Part shown: in pieces, positions 5,400-10,202 of the stretch
How the letters are laid out: each line of letters starts with the position of its first letter
How positions within the stretch are numbered: the first letter of the stretch is position 1
From: an uncultured Bacilli bacterium
GTDB lineage: Bacteria; Bacillota_I; Bacilli_A; RFN20; CAG-826
Direction: 5' to 3'
NCBI GenBank assembly: GCA_934133115.1
Contig: CAKPAV010000044.1
Coordinates: forward strand, 1-10,202
DNA length: 10,202 nucleotides
Program-made: the position numbers and the translations under genes
Notes under the pieces: model-generated
The model's database searches: none
Told to the model about the DNA's origin: nothing
Seen by the model: only the letters and a program-made list of their open reading frames with translations

Positions 5400-6104
5400 T
5401 TATTCAATAATCAAATTTTTAGCTAATAAAGCTAGTGCAACATCTTCTGTTGTCATTATTTTTTTAATTTTAATTTTGTTTGATCCAAATGCAGTTCCTC
5501 TACTTACTATAGGACCTTTTGCTATTACAATTGCATAAGATGATGGATTAGATATCCAGCCTTTTACATCTTCAACATCTTTACAAAAGTGAAATACTTT
5601 GTTTGAAGCCATTGCTTTTGAACCGATTTTTTCTAATTCTTCATCAGTAGTTTCAGTACAATACGTTTTTCCTTCTTCAAACTTAATTTTGTTAAATGAT
5701 GAATCATTTTCATAAAGTCCTTTGAAAAAGATTGTGTCAGGAATTTTATATTTTTTTCTTCTTACTGTTAATTTTTTAATATATTCTCTAGCAGCTTGAA
5801 GTATTTCTTCTGATAAAGAACAATGATTTCTATCTAACTCGTTTCCATATGCTTGGAGTATTTTTTTTGAATAATCAATTTCAATTGTCCCGATTCTTTT
5901 ATTCCCTTGTTTAACAAAAATAAGAATAGATTCCTGCTTAATAACTTTTTTTACATACCCTGCTCTAATCAAACATTGGTTTAATTCTTTTGCTTGGTCT
6001 GCAATATCGTTATAATCTTGTGGAATATAAAAAGTAAAACCATTGATTGTTGAGCATTGACTCTTTAAAACATTTTTTGAAACCGCACTTAATTGTGCTA
6101 ACAT
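5400..6104 (-). CDS. pcfJ (C-terminal part): PcfJ C-terminal domain fused to a DUF7666-like domain (split from upstream half by a stop codon)
   Basis: Residues ~20-112 match the C-terminal region of PcfJ-family proteins: a helix with LNQCLI where relatives read L-H-x-C-V, then SILIFVKQGNKRIGTIEID and KILQAYGNELDRN. Residues ~122-230 look like the small phage domain I associate with DUF7666: IFFKGLYENDSS, FEEGKTY, KVFHFCKDVEDVKGW, SYAIVIAKGPIVSRG and SNKIKIKKI. The frame is the same as the PcfJ N-terminal half, separated by one TAA (6135-6137) and ten sense codons. The first ATG (6104) has no clear Shine-Dalgarno, so efficient independent translation is doubtful. This is either a recently broken gene or a two-part PcfJ. 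PcfJ was first named on the enterococcal pheromone plasmid pCF10 and is widespread in phages next to PcfK; its molecular role is not established to my knowledge. Confidence 0.7.
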   Translation of the reverse strand: MLAQLSAVSKNVLKSQCSTINGFTFYIPQDYNDIADQAKELNQCLIRAGYVKKVIKQESILIFVKQGNKRIGTIEIDYSKKILQAYGNELDRNHCSLSEEILQAAREYIKKLTVRRKKYKIPDTIFFKGLYENDSSFNKIKFEEGKTYCTETTDEELEKIGSKAMASNKVFHFCKDVEDVKGWISNPSSYAIVIAKGPIVSRGTAFGSNKIKIKKIMTTEDVALALLAKNLIIE

Positions 6105-6134
6105 AATTAGATTTTTTACTTGCTTTATGTTATT

Positions 6135-6923
6135 TTATTCTTCTATCACTTTATTATGTGAATTTACTAAATTGTTTGGAAATTTCCAATATCGATTTTC
6201 TAAATCATGTCCAGCTTTTTTTGCCATTTCCAAATAGTCAGTATAATATTCAAAAGATACTTTTTGCTTTAAAAGGTATTTGAATAGAAACAAATTACCT
6301 TTACACTTTTTAAAGTTATCTACTGAATCATAGGGAATGTTATTTTTGATAGCGAAAAGAATATTGTTATATGTCATTGATTTATATTTTTTATAGTTAT
6401 CTTTAACATAACTAAGAATCTGTTTCAATTTAGATTTCGAAAGTTTATAAAATCTCTCATCCCTTGCTAAACTTAATTGATCATACATTATTAAATTTTC
6501 TAATTCAGGATGTTTCCAATATTTTCTAATAATCGCAAATAAACTAGTGTTGTTAATCACTTTATACGTATCGCTTTCACTGATTTTCTTTAAAAGGTAA
6601 TGGAGTTCAGGATGAATTTGTTCAATCTTTTTAAATTCATCTTTTCTATTTTCTAAATTAGATGAACAATTTAAGTTTAATTGATAATATTCTTCAAAAT
6701 CTTGTTCAGGTATAATCCCATATTTGCTAATACGTTCATTAGGAAAGGTTACAAGATATCCTGCCATATAAGAATAAATAACATAACGTCCAAAAGTTTT
6801 TTCACTTTCTAATTCTTCATAATAGACATCTTCTTTTTTTTCTTTGTGTTTAGCTGTTACAATTCTAATTATTTTGTTTTCACGAAGTTCAATTCGGTCA
6901 CAAAAATCACAACGATGTGCCAT
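6135..6923 (-). CDS. pcfJ (N-terminal part): PcfJ-like protein, N-terminal half (262 aa, ends at in-frame TAA)
   Basis: The C-terminal third reads SMTYNNILFAIKNN, then FEYYTDYLEMAKKAGHDLENRYWKFP and NLVNSHNKVIEE, which follows the PcfJ pattern of YxDYLxMxKxLGxDLxxxxxxFPxxLxxAHDxVxE. Intact PcfJ proteins continue without a break into the domain found in the next frame. The N-terminus has C-D-F-C (residues 5-8) that could be half a zinc site, then a beta-rich stretch. Start choice: AGGAG (6931-6935) is only 1 nt from ATG 6929 but 7 nt from ATG 6923 (MAHRC), so I use 6923. The gene directly follows PcfK, its usual neighbour. The TAA at 6135-6137 truncates it just after the helix leading to the C-terminal domain; one base change would restore a protein of about 506 residues. 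Confidence 0.75.
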   Translation of the reverse strand: MAHRCDFCDRIELRENKIIRIVTAKHKEKKEDVYYEELESEKTFGRYVIYSYMAGYLVTFPNERISKYGIIPEQDFEEYYQLNLNCSSNLENRKDEFKKIEQIHPELHYLLKKISESDTYKVINNTSLFAIIRKYWKHPELENLIMYDQLSLARDERFYKLSKSKLKQILSYVKDNYKKYKSMTYNNILFAIKNNIPYDSVDNFKKCKGNLFLFKYLLKQKVSFEYYTDYLEMAKKAGHDLENRYWKFPNNLVNSHNKVIEE

Positions 6924-6925
6924 AA

Positions 6926-7447
6926 TCATTCTCCTAACAAATCAAACAAAGACATTTGCATATTATCGTTACTTTGTTTTAATTTCTTTTCTTTCTTAAG
7001 CTTTTCTTTTTCTTCATCTTTCTTCTTCTTTTCTTCAAGTTTTTTTCTTTCAGATTCTTCGAAATCATGAACGGCTTTTTCATGAGCTTTCTTTTTTTCT
7101 TCTTCGCTTAATTCAACGTGATGATTAACAACTACTTTCAATCCAGAAGGTAGTTTGCTTACTTCGATTTTTTCCTCTTCATAGTAATGTCTAGCTAGAT
7201 AAAATACTTCATTATCAGTTAGTCCCATTACTCCCATTTTTTTAACTTCGTTAATTATAAAATTGCAGCATTCATCAATAGATTTGTTCTTGTTAGAATA
7301 TTTACTAGCAAACATAGGATTTTCTTTTGAATAATTATCTAAATAATCTTTTATTGTCTCTTTAAAAGCATTTGATACAGCATTATCTTCTTTTGGCTCT
7401 TTTTTTGTTTTTTTACCTGCCTTATCATTTTTATTTAAACTTGCCAT
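6926..7447 (-). CDS. pcfK: PcfK-like protein with C-terminal clamp-binding-like motif (173 aa)
   Basis: The segment LKVVVNHHVELSEEEKKKAHEKAV (residues ~103-126) is characteristic of PcfK-like proteins, and PcfJ follows directly, the usual pair on pCF10-type plasmids and Firmicute phages. Layout: a basic, disordered N-terminus (1-24), a helical core (~25-95, including MGLTDNEVFYLARHYYEEE), the VNHHVEL strand, then a long Lys/Glu helix (~114-158) and a C-terminal QMSLFDLL (164-171). QMSLF fits the bacterial sliding-clamp-binding pentapeptide QL(S/D)LF, so the protein may be carried to replication forks. Two ribosome sites in tandem (AGGAGAATAGGAG) precede the ATG. The stop overlaps an ATG of the next gene. 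Biochemical role not established to my knowledge. Confidence 0.8.
   Translation of the reverse strand: MASLNKNDKAGKKTKKEPKEDNAVSNAFKETIKDYLDNYSKENPMFASKYSNKNKSIDECCNFIINEVKKMGVMGLTDNEVFYLARHYYEEEKIEVSKLPSGLKVVVNHHVELSEEEKKKAHEKAVHDFEESERKKLEEKKKKDEEKEKLKKEKKLKQSNDNMQMSLFDLLGE
6931..6935 (-). promoter_or_regulatory. Ribosome binding site that decides the PcfJ start
   Basis: AGGAG on the minus strand is one base from the first in-frame ATG (6927-6929) and seven bases from the second (6921-6923). Normal spacing favours the second ATG, giving MAHRC as the N-terminus. Confidence 0.6.
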
Positions 7448-7464
7448 ATAATTCTCCTATTCTC

Positions 7465-8043
7465 CTAAAAAGGAAGCTCATAATCTCGATATTTATTTAT
7501 TTCTTTTTCAAGTTCGAGCATTCTTTCTTCTTCTTTTTTTGATCTATTGTTTTTGTTTTTCAGTTCCAAATATCTTTTTAACTGTTTTTGATACAAATAA
7601 TCTTTTTTTGCTTCTTCTAAAGTTCCTGAAGTATTACTAATAGATACTTCGATACGCTCTGTTTCATTTTCACTTATGTATTTTTTAGAAACAGTTAAAG
7701 ATATAACTTGTTTATCATCTTTGTATGCAATCCCATTCAAAGCATCTAGCACTGTTTTTGCAATGTTATCTAAATCCTTTTTGTTAACACATTGCAATCC
7801 GAATGGTAAAAGATGTTCTTCTGCTTTTGGGCAAACAAAATATGCACAAATATCGACCTTTAATGGTGATTCTCCAAAATAATGATTACATTGATTTTCA
7901 TATTGAACCTTTATTAGATTTTCATAATTAGCAGTCGTCTTTGGCGTATACATTTGAGCGTATTTATTGTTAACTATTCTAGCTCTTGGACGTGCTTTAG
8001 TCACAATAGTTCCTTGCACTATAAATTGCTGAGATACAATCAT
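7465..8043 (-). CDS. rusA: RusA-family Holliday-junction resolvase with a coiled-coil C-terminal extension (192 aa)
   Basis: KARPRAR near residue 16-22, then NKKDLDNIAKTVLDALNGIAYKDDKQV (88-113), is the RusA signature. Asp90 and Asp92 of DLDN and Asp110 of DDKQ correspond to the three metal-binding acidic residues of E. coli RusA. The enzyme is a dimeric, Mg-dependent nuclease that cuts four-way DNA junctions, here probably resolving phage recombination or replication intermediates. RusA is normally ~120-140 residues; this one adds ~50, a Lys/Glu/Leu-rich coiled coil (~143-185) ending in RDYELPF, which looks like the acidic tip of SSB proteins. AGAGGAGGA lies upstream of the ATG, and the start overlaps the previous stop as ATGA. 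It ends 17 nt before PcfK. Confidence 0.9.
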   Translation of the reverse strand: MIVSQQFIVQGTIVTKARPRARIVNNKYAQMYTPKTTANYENLIKVQYENQCNHYFGESPLKVDICAYFVCPKAEEHLLPFGLQCVNKKDLDNIAKTVLDALNGIAYKDDKQVISLTVSKKYISENETERIEVSISNTSGTLEEAKKDYLYQKQLKRYLELKNKNNRSKKEEERMLELEKEINKYRDYELPF

Positions 8044-8477
8044 TTTTCTTCCTCCTCTAATAATCCACGATCAATTAAATCTTTTTTGATTTTTTTAATC
8101 GTATAACTGATTCCATCAATTGTATAATTGGTAGCTTCTGCTATTTCTTCATAGGTATAATTACCGATAAAGTACATTAGCCAAATCTTTTTATACTTTG
8201 GTGTGTAAATGCTTAAGATTTCTTCCAATGCCGCATATGTTTCATTTTTTCCTTTAGTTAATTGTTCGATAAATGTATTTAACTTTGCTTCATCGATTAG
8301 TGCATTTGCCCACAACGTTTTGCTTTTATTATTTTGCTCATCCTTGTAGCGGAGAACTTTTGCTTCTGCGAGCTTAAGTTCTCCTTGTGCTGCTACAAGT
8401 TCTAAGTCATAATTGAACAATACTTTTCGAATTGAGTCAGCGGCATTTTTGATTACGATATTTTCTTTTTTTGCCAT
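8040..8477 (-). CDS. ArpU/RinA-type phage transcriptional regulator with sigma-region-4-like HTH (145 aa)
   Basis: The C-terminal segment KIWLMYFIGNYTYEEIAEATNY followed by TIDGISYTIKKIKKDLIDRG is a helix-turn-helix of the sigma-70 region 4 / ArpU / RinA type, which in Firmicute phages activates late (packaging and structural) genes. The N-terminal half is helical and coiled-coil-like (LVAAQGELKLAEAKVL). I start it at ATG 8477 (MAKKENIV); there is no Shine-Dalgarno in front of it. An alternative GTG at 8513 has GAGAAAGG directly abutting it, which is too close. Translation probably depends on ribosomes ending the upstream gene 30 nt earlier (TAG at 8507-8509). Part of the coding region folds into a long imperfect hairpin (8343-8399). 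Usual family length is ~140-170 residues. Confidence 0.75.
   Translation of the reverse strand: MAKKENIVIKNAADSIRKVLFNYDLELVAAQGELKLAEAKVLRYKDEQNNKSKTLWANALIDEAKLNTFIEQLTKGKNETYAALEEILSIYTPKYKKIWLMYFIGNYTYEEIAEATNYTIDGISYTIKKIKKDLIDRGLLEEEEK
8343..8399. repeat. Long imperfect inverted repeat inside the late-regulator gene
   Basis: CTTGTAGC (8343-8350) pairs with GCTACAAG (8392-8399). The directly adjoining GGAGAACTT (8351-8359) pairs with AAGTTCTCC (8376-8384), with a 7-base bulge TTGTGCT on one side. After a TT/TT mismatch, GCT (8362-8364) pairs with AGC (8371-8373). This makes about 20 base pairs over 57 bases, far more than expected by chance, and the patch is richer in G+C than its surroundings. 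There is no T tract, so it is not a terminator. Confidence 0.7.
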
Positions 8478-8506
8478 ATATCGTACTAATAGATTAAGGC
8501 TATGCC

Positions 8507-9385
8507 CTAACACCCTTTCTCAAAGGCTTTGCAAAGGCGCAAGCCGTCGCTGCCGTCGTCCCAAGCGTAGTCGAAACCGTCGTCCCAGCCAGAGCAGAAC
8601 GGAGCTGTTGAACCGCTAGTTTTGACATAATCGCCCCACACTCCAAATCTATTTGAAGGATCAAAGTTGACATCGTAATTTAATGACTTGTAAATATTCC
8701 ATAAGCATGATTTGCTTTCGTCATCATATCCACCGAAAGAAATAAAGTTTCTTCCAGAAGTGAATAATTGTTCGATTTCTAAGAACTCACCAATTCCTTT
8801 TCCAGTATCTCCAAAAGCACAATCTCTTTCTGCATCCCAATGGTAATCTTCATTTGGAATATAATCATCATTTTTCTTTGTTCCATAAGTTGCTAAATAG
8901 ACTAGTTGAATGTAAAGCTGCGTTTCCCAATTCATAATTTCGCCATCAACCCAATCAGCAAATTTTTTTGCTTTATTGTAAGAAAATTGTGTAAAATTAG
9001 GAGCTACGTTTGGAATACTTCTACATTGACCGTTAATTAAAGAATTTTTATATTTTGAAATCATTTGTGGAACTAACTTAATTGAGCCTTCAAATTCTTC
9101 ATGAGAGACCATAACTTGGTTGTTATCCAACGCTTTTACAAATAATGGAGTAAGTCTCACATAATAATTATCAAAATCATCTATAATATCTTCTGATAAA
9201 ATATTCTCTAGTTTTCCATCAATGATTTTTCCTTCTTCAATATCAATAATGCAATATTGTTTACTTGCTTTAACTTCATTTGTTGATTCTGAAGTATTTA
9301 ATTGTTTTATAATCAATTCTAATTTTGATTCCAAAGAATCTATTCTTTCATTTGTTGATTTTAATGTTAATTGTTCCTTTTTCAT
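8507..9385 (-). CDS. C-type-lectin-fold-like phage protein with hypervariable-looking C-terminus (292 aa)
   Basis: Residues 1-~35 are a short coiled coil (LKSTNERIDSLESKLELIIKQL). The middle (CRSIPNVAPNFTQFSYNKAKKFADWVDGEIMNWETQLYIQLVYLATYGT) has the pattern of Firmicute phage proteins reading RSIPGV.P......F...A.......W.....W.......LYL.EYGT, which I associate with C-type-lectin-like or formylglycine-enzyme-like folds used for binding. The C-terminus (FCSGWDDGFDYAWDDGSDGLRLC) follows the GGsW...GlRL ending of variable proteins of diversity-generating retroelements. The final ~25 codons are GC-rich and mostly end in C, unlike the rest of the gene. No signal peptide. GGAGG lies 9 nt before the ATG. 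It sits between an SSB gene and the late regulator, an unusual place for a tail-tip or receptor-binding protein. Overlaps a GTG that could start the next gene. Role probably ligand binding, but this is inference. Confidence 0.65.
   Translation of the reverse strand: MKKEQLTLKSTNERIDSLESKLELIIKQLNTSESTNEVKASKQYCIIDIEEGKIIDGKLENILSEDIIDDFDNYYVRLTPLFVKALDNNQVMVSHEEFEGSIKLVPQMISKYKNSLINGQCRSIPNVAPNFTQFSYNKAKKFADWVDGEIMNWETQLYIQLVYLATYGTKKNDDYIPNEDYHWDAERDCAFGDTGKGIGEFLEIEQLFTSGRNFISFGGYDDESKSCLWNIYKSLNYDVNFDPSNRFGVWGDYVKTSGSTAPFCSGWDDGFDYAWDDGSDGLRLCKAFEKGC
8520..8600 (-). repeat. GC-rich variable-repeat-like patch with internal direct repeats
   Basis: CCGTCGTCCCA occurs at 8553-8563 and 8577-8587 (plus strand), encoding W-D-D-G twice, with a partial third copy, CCGTCG, at 8544-8549. 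Codons GAC, GGC, TTC, TAC and AGC dominate. Just after it are the 10-bp palindrome CTTTGCAAAG (8527-8536) and a small hairpin, CCTTT-GAG-AAAGG on the minus strand, beside the stop codon. In a diversity-generating retroelement, GC-rich sequence and a hairpin follow the variable repeat. No second copy (template repeat) is in the window. Confidence 0.45.
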
Positions 9386-9403
9386 TGCTGTTTTCCTCCA
9401 TAT

Positions 9404-9787
9404 CTAAAAAGGTAAATCGTCATCGTTAATAACCACTCCATCACATTGAATGGTTTCTTCATTGTTAGCAAAGCCATCTGATAAAACCGCAATTGCTCTT
9501 ACAACTAAATACATGTAATTGATTTTTTTGCCATCCTGTGTAGTGAATTTATTACCTTGAATATATCCTTCTACTACTACTTGCTTTGTCGTAAGATCCT
9601 TTCTAAAATCGCATATTTGATTTTTTGACTTTTTGTAGAAAGTTAGCGTCATTAGAAATGGTTGCTTTTTTGCTGTTTGAACTTCTATTTCAGTTTCTAG
9701 CACTGTAAATTGTCCACGTTTTAATTCTCTAAATGGTGACACAATAGTGCCTATCAAACGAAACGAATTATTTAATGTAAAATCCAT
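9404..9787 (-). CDS. ssb: Single-stranded DNA-binding protein (127 aa)
   Basis: An OB-fold SSB-like protein. Residues ~8-24 (SFRLIGTIVSPFREL) are the first strands, FTVLETEIEVQTA and FLMTLTFYKK follow, and KQVVVEGYIQGNKFTTQDGKK with YMYLVVRAI completes the barrel in SSB order. It ends INDDDLPF, the acidic tip through which SSB recruits replication and repair partners such as RecO, RecQ or PriA. At 127 residues it is shorter than host SSB (~160-180), with only a short linker. It would coat single-stranded phage DNA during replication and recombination. AGGAGG lies just before the ATG and begins within the stop of the upstream gene. The following lectin-like gene starts 18 nt downstream. Confidence 0.85.
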   Translation of the reverse strand: MDFTLNNSFRLIGTIVSPFRELKRGQFTVLETEIEVQTAKKQPFLMTLTFYKKSKNQICDFRKDLTTKQVVVEGYIQGNKFTTQDGKKINYMYLVVRAIAVLSDGFANNEETIQCDGVVINDDDLPF

Positions 9788-9795
9788 TATTCCTC

Positions 9796-10202
9796 CTAAT
9801 CATTCATTCTTTTATCAATTGCTTTTAAATCGTATAGAGCAATTGTTTGTTTGAATTTATCTTCGCAATTTTCATATTTGATTTTCGAAGATGCTATTTT
9901 TTTTATTTCCGTGACAATCATGTCAATCATTAGTAACTTATTTTTATTTTCACGTGTCATTATTTGTCCTTTTAAACAAACAATGTCTCCAATTTTTAAC
10001 TTTGTACAAGCAACATCAACTTCTTTGCCAAACATTATCAAAGGTATTTGGATTTCGTTCTTACCACAGCTTGTTTTTAATAAAAATCTAGTAAATAGTT
10101 GTTTGTTTTTTGTAAAAGATTTTACAGGTGTTTCCATTAAACGACCGCAAAATTCAAATTGATTAAAAATAAGTTCTCTATAGTATTTTTCTGAATTATT
10201 CA
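9796..10202 (-). CDS. OB-fold SSB-like protein, start outside window (135 residues visible)
   Basis: The frame is open to the right edge, so the ATG at 10137 is internal. The extra upstream residues FNQFEFCGRL supply the missing first OB strand (as in VnLiGRL of SSB proteins). Then METPVKSFTKNKQLFTRFLLKT, EIQIPLIMFGKEV, LKIGDIVCLKGQIMTR and LLMIDMIVTEIKKI follow in SSB order. It therefore looks like a second single-strand-DNA or related nucleic-acid binder, but its C-terminus (LKAIDKRMND) lacks the acidic PF tip. It could be a divergent SSB paralogue, a PriB-like protein or the OB domain of a larger protein. Its TAG at 9796-9798 overlaps the AGGAGG of the following ssb gene, eight bases before that ATG. 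Confidence 0.65.
   Translation of the reverse strand, partial: NNSEKYYRELIFNQFEFCGRLMETPVKSFTKNKQLFTRFLLKTSCGKNEIQIPLIMFGKEVDVACTKLKIGDIVCLKGQIMTRENKNKLLMIDMIVTEIKKIASSKIKYENCEDKFKQTIALYDLKAIDKRMND

Noticed and set aside
6135..6137. TAA recoded as a sense codon throughout the phage
   Set aside because: TAA ends many other genes here at sensible places with coupled downstream starts, so genome-wide recoding does not fit.
6960..7090. Low-complexity T/C-rich tract as a repeat or regulatory element
   Set aside because: It is the complement of AAA/GAA/GAG codons for the Lys/Glu-rich helix of PcfK and needs no other explanation.
8413..8619. Forward-strand ORF rich in Arg (CRRPKRSRNRRPSQSR)
   Set aside because: It is the antisense reading of the GC-rich GAC/GGC codons of the lectin-like protein, has no convincing ribosome site and opposes the operon.
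9796..10137. Complete 113-aa protein starting at ATG 10137
   Set aside because: The frame stays open to the right edge and the upstream residues (FEFCGRL) supply the first OB strand, with no ribosome site before 10137.
1..10202. A DGR reverse transcriptase or template repeat inside the window
   Set aside because: No translated frame shows the YxDD core of a reverse transcriptase. The other GC-richer spots (1591-1603, 4725-4750, 8343-8399) do not match the 8520-8600 patch.
1..10202. tRNA genes, CRISPR arrays, insertion sequences or attachment sites
   Set aside because: No tRNA-like cloverleaf, no regularly spaced repeats, no transposase or integrase frames and no flanking duplications were seen.

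Overview
The window looks like the early/replication-accessory region of a tailed phage or prophage from a low-GC Firmicute (Bacillota). By eye it is roughly 30% G+C. Genes are short, tightly packed and often overlap as ATGA or 8-nt stop/start overlaps. Most starts have strong AGGAGG-type ribosome binding sites. TAA, TAG and TGA all act as stops, so the standard bacterial code fits. There is no rRNA, tRNA, CRISPR array, integrase, capsid, tail-assembly or terminase gene.

Layout: positions 1-845 carry three small forward-strand genes of unknown function, the first cut by the left edge. They end at a hairpin (about 855-907) that has a T tract on one side and an A tract on the other and probably terminates transcription from both directions. 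Everything from 906 to the right edge is on the minus strand and reads as one long leftward operon. In transcription order it holds two OB-fold single-strand-DNA-binding proteins (the first cut by the right edge), a C-type-lectin-fold-like protein with a GC-rich, hypervariable-looking C-terminus, a sigma-region-4-like late regulator (ArpU/RinA type), a RusA-type Holliday-junction resolvase, PcfK, and PcfJ split in two by an in-frame TAA. A run of small accessory genes follows: a coiled-coil protein, a 63-aa protein, a PAPS-reductase-family PP-loop protein, a two-helix membrane protein, an ASCH/PUA-like protein, three unknowns, a one-helix membrane protein, and a DUF5131 (phage Gp37/Gp68) CxxxCxxC protein.

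The upstream half is a DNA replication/recombination module (SSBs, RusA, PcfK, PcfJ) joined to the regulator that in related phages switches on late genes. The downstream half is a cargo of nucleotide-, RNA- or redox-type enzymes and unknowns of the kind that turns over quickly between phages.

The points most worth a second look are: (1) the lectin-fold-like protein, whose last ~25 codons are a sharply GC-rich, C-ending-codon patch resembling the variable repeat of a diversity-generating retroelement, although no reverse transcriptase or template repeat is in the window; (2) an ASCH/PUA-like protein whose family N-terminal motif sits at its C-terminus, suggesting a natural circular permutation; (3) the split, domain-fused PcfJ; and (4) a RusA whose extra coiled-coil tail ends like an SSB tip. 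Family assignments come from recognising motifs in the translations; no database search was run.
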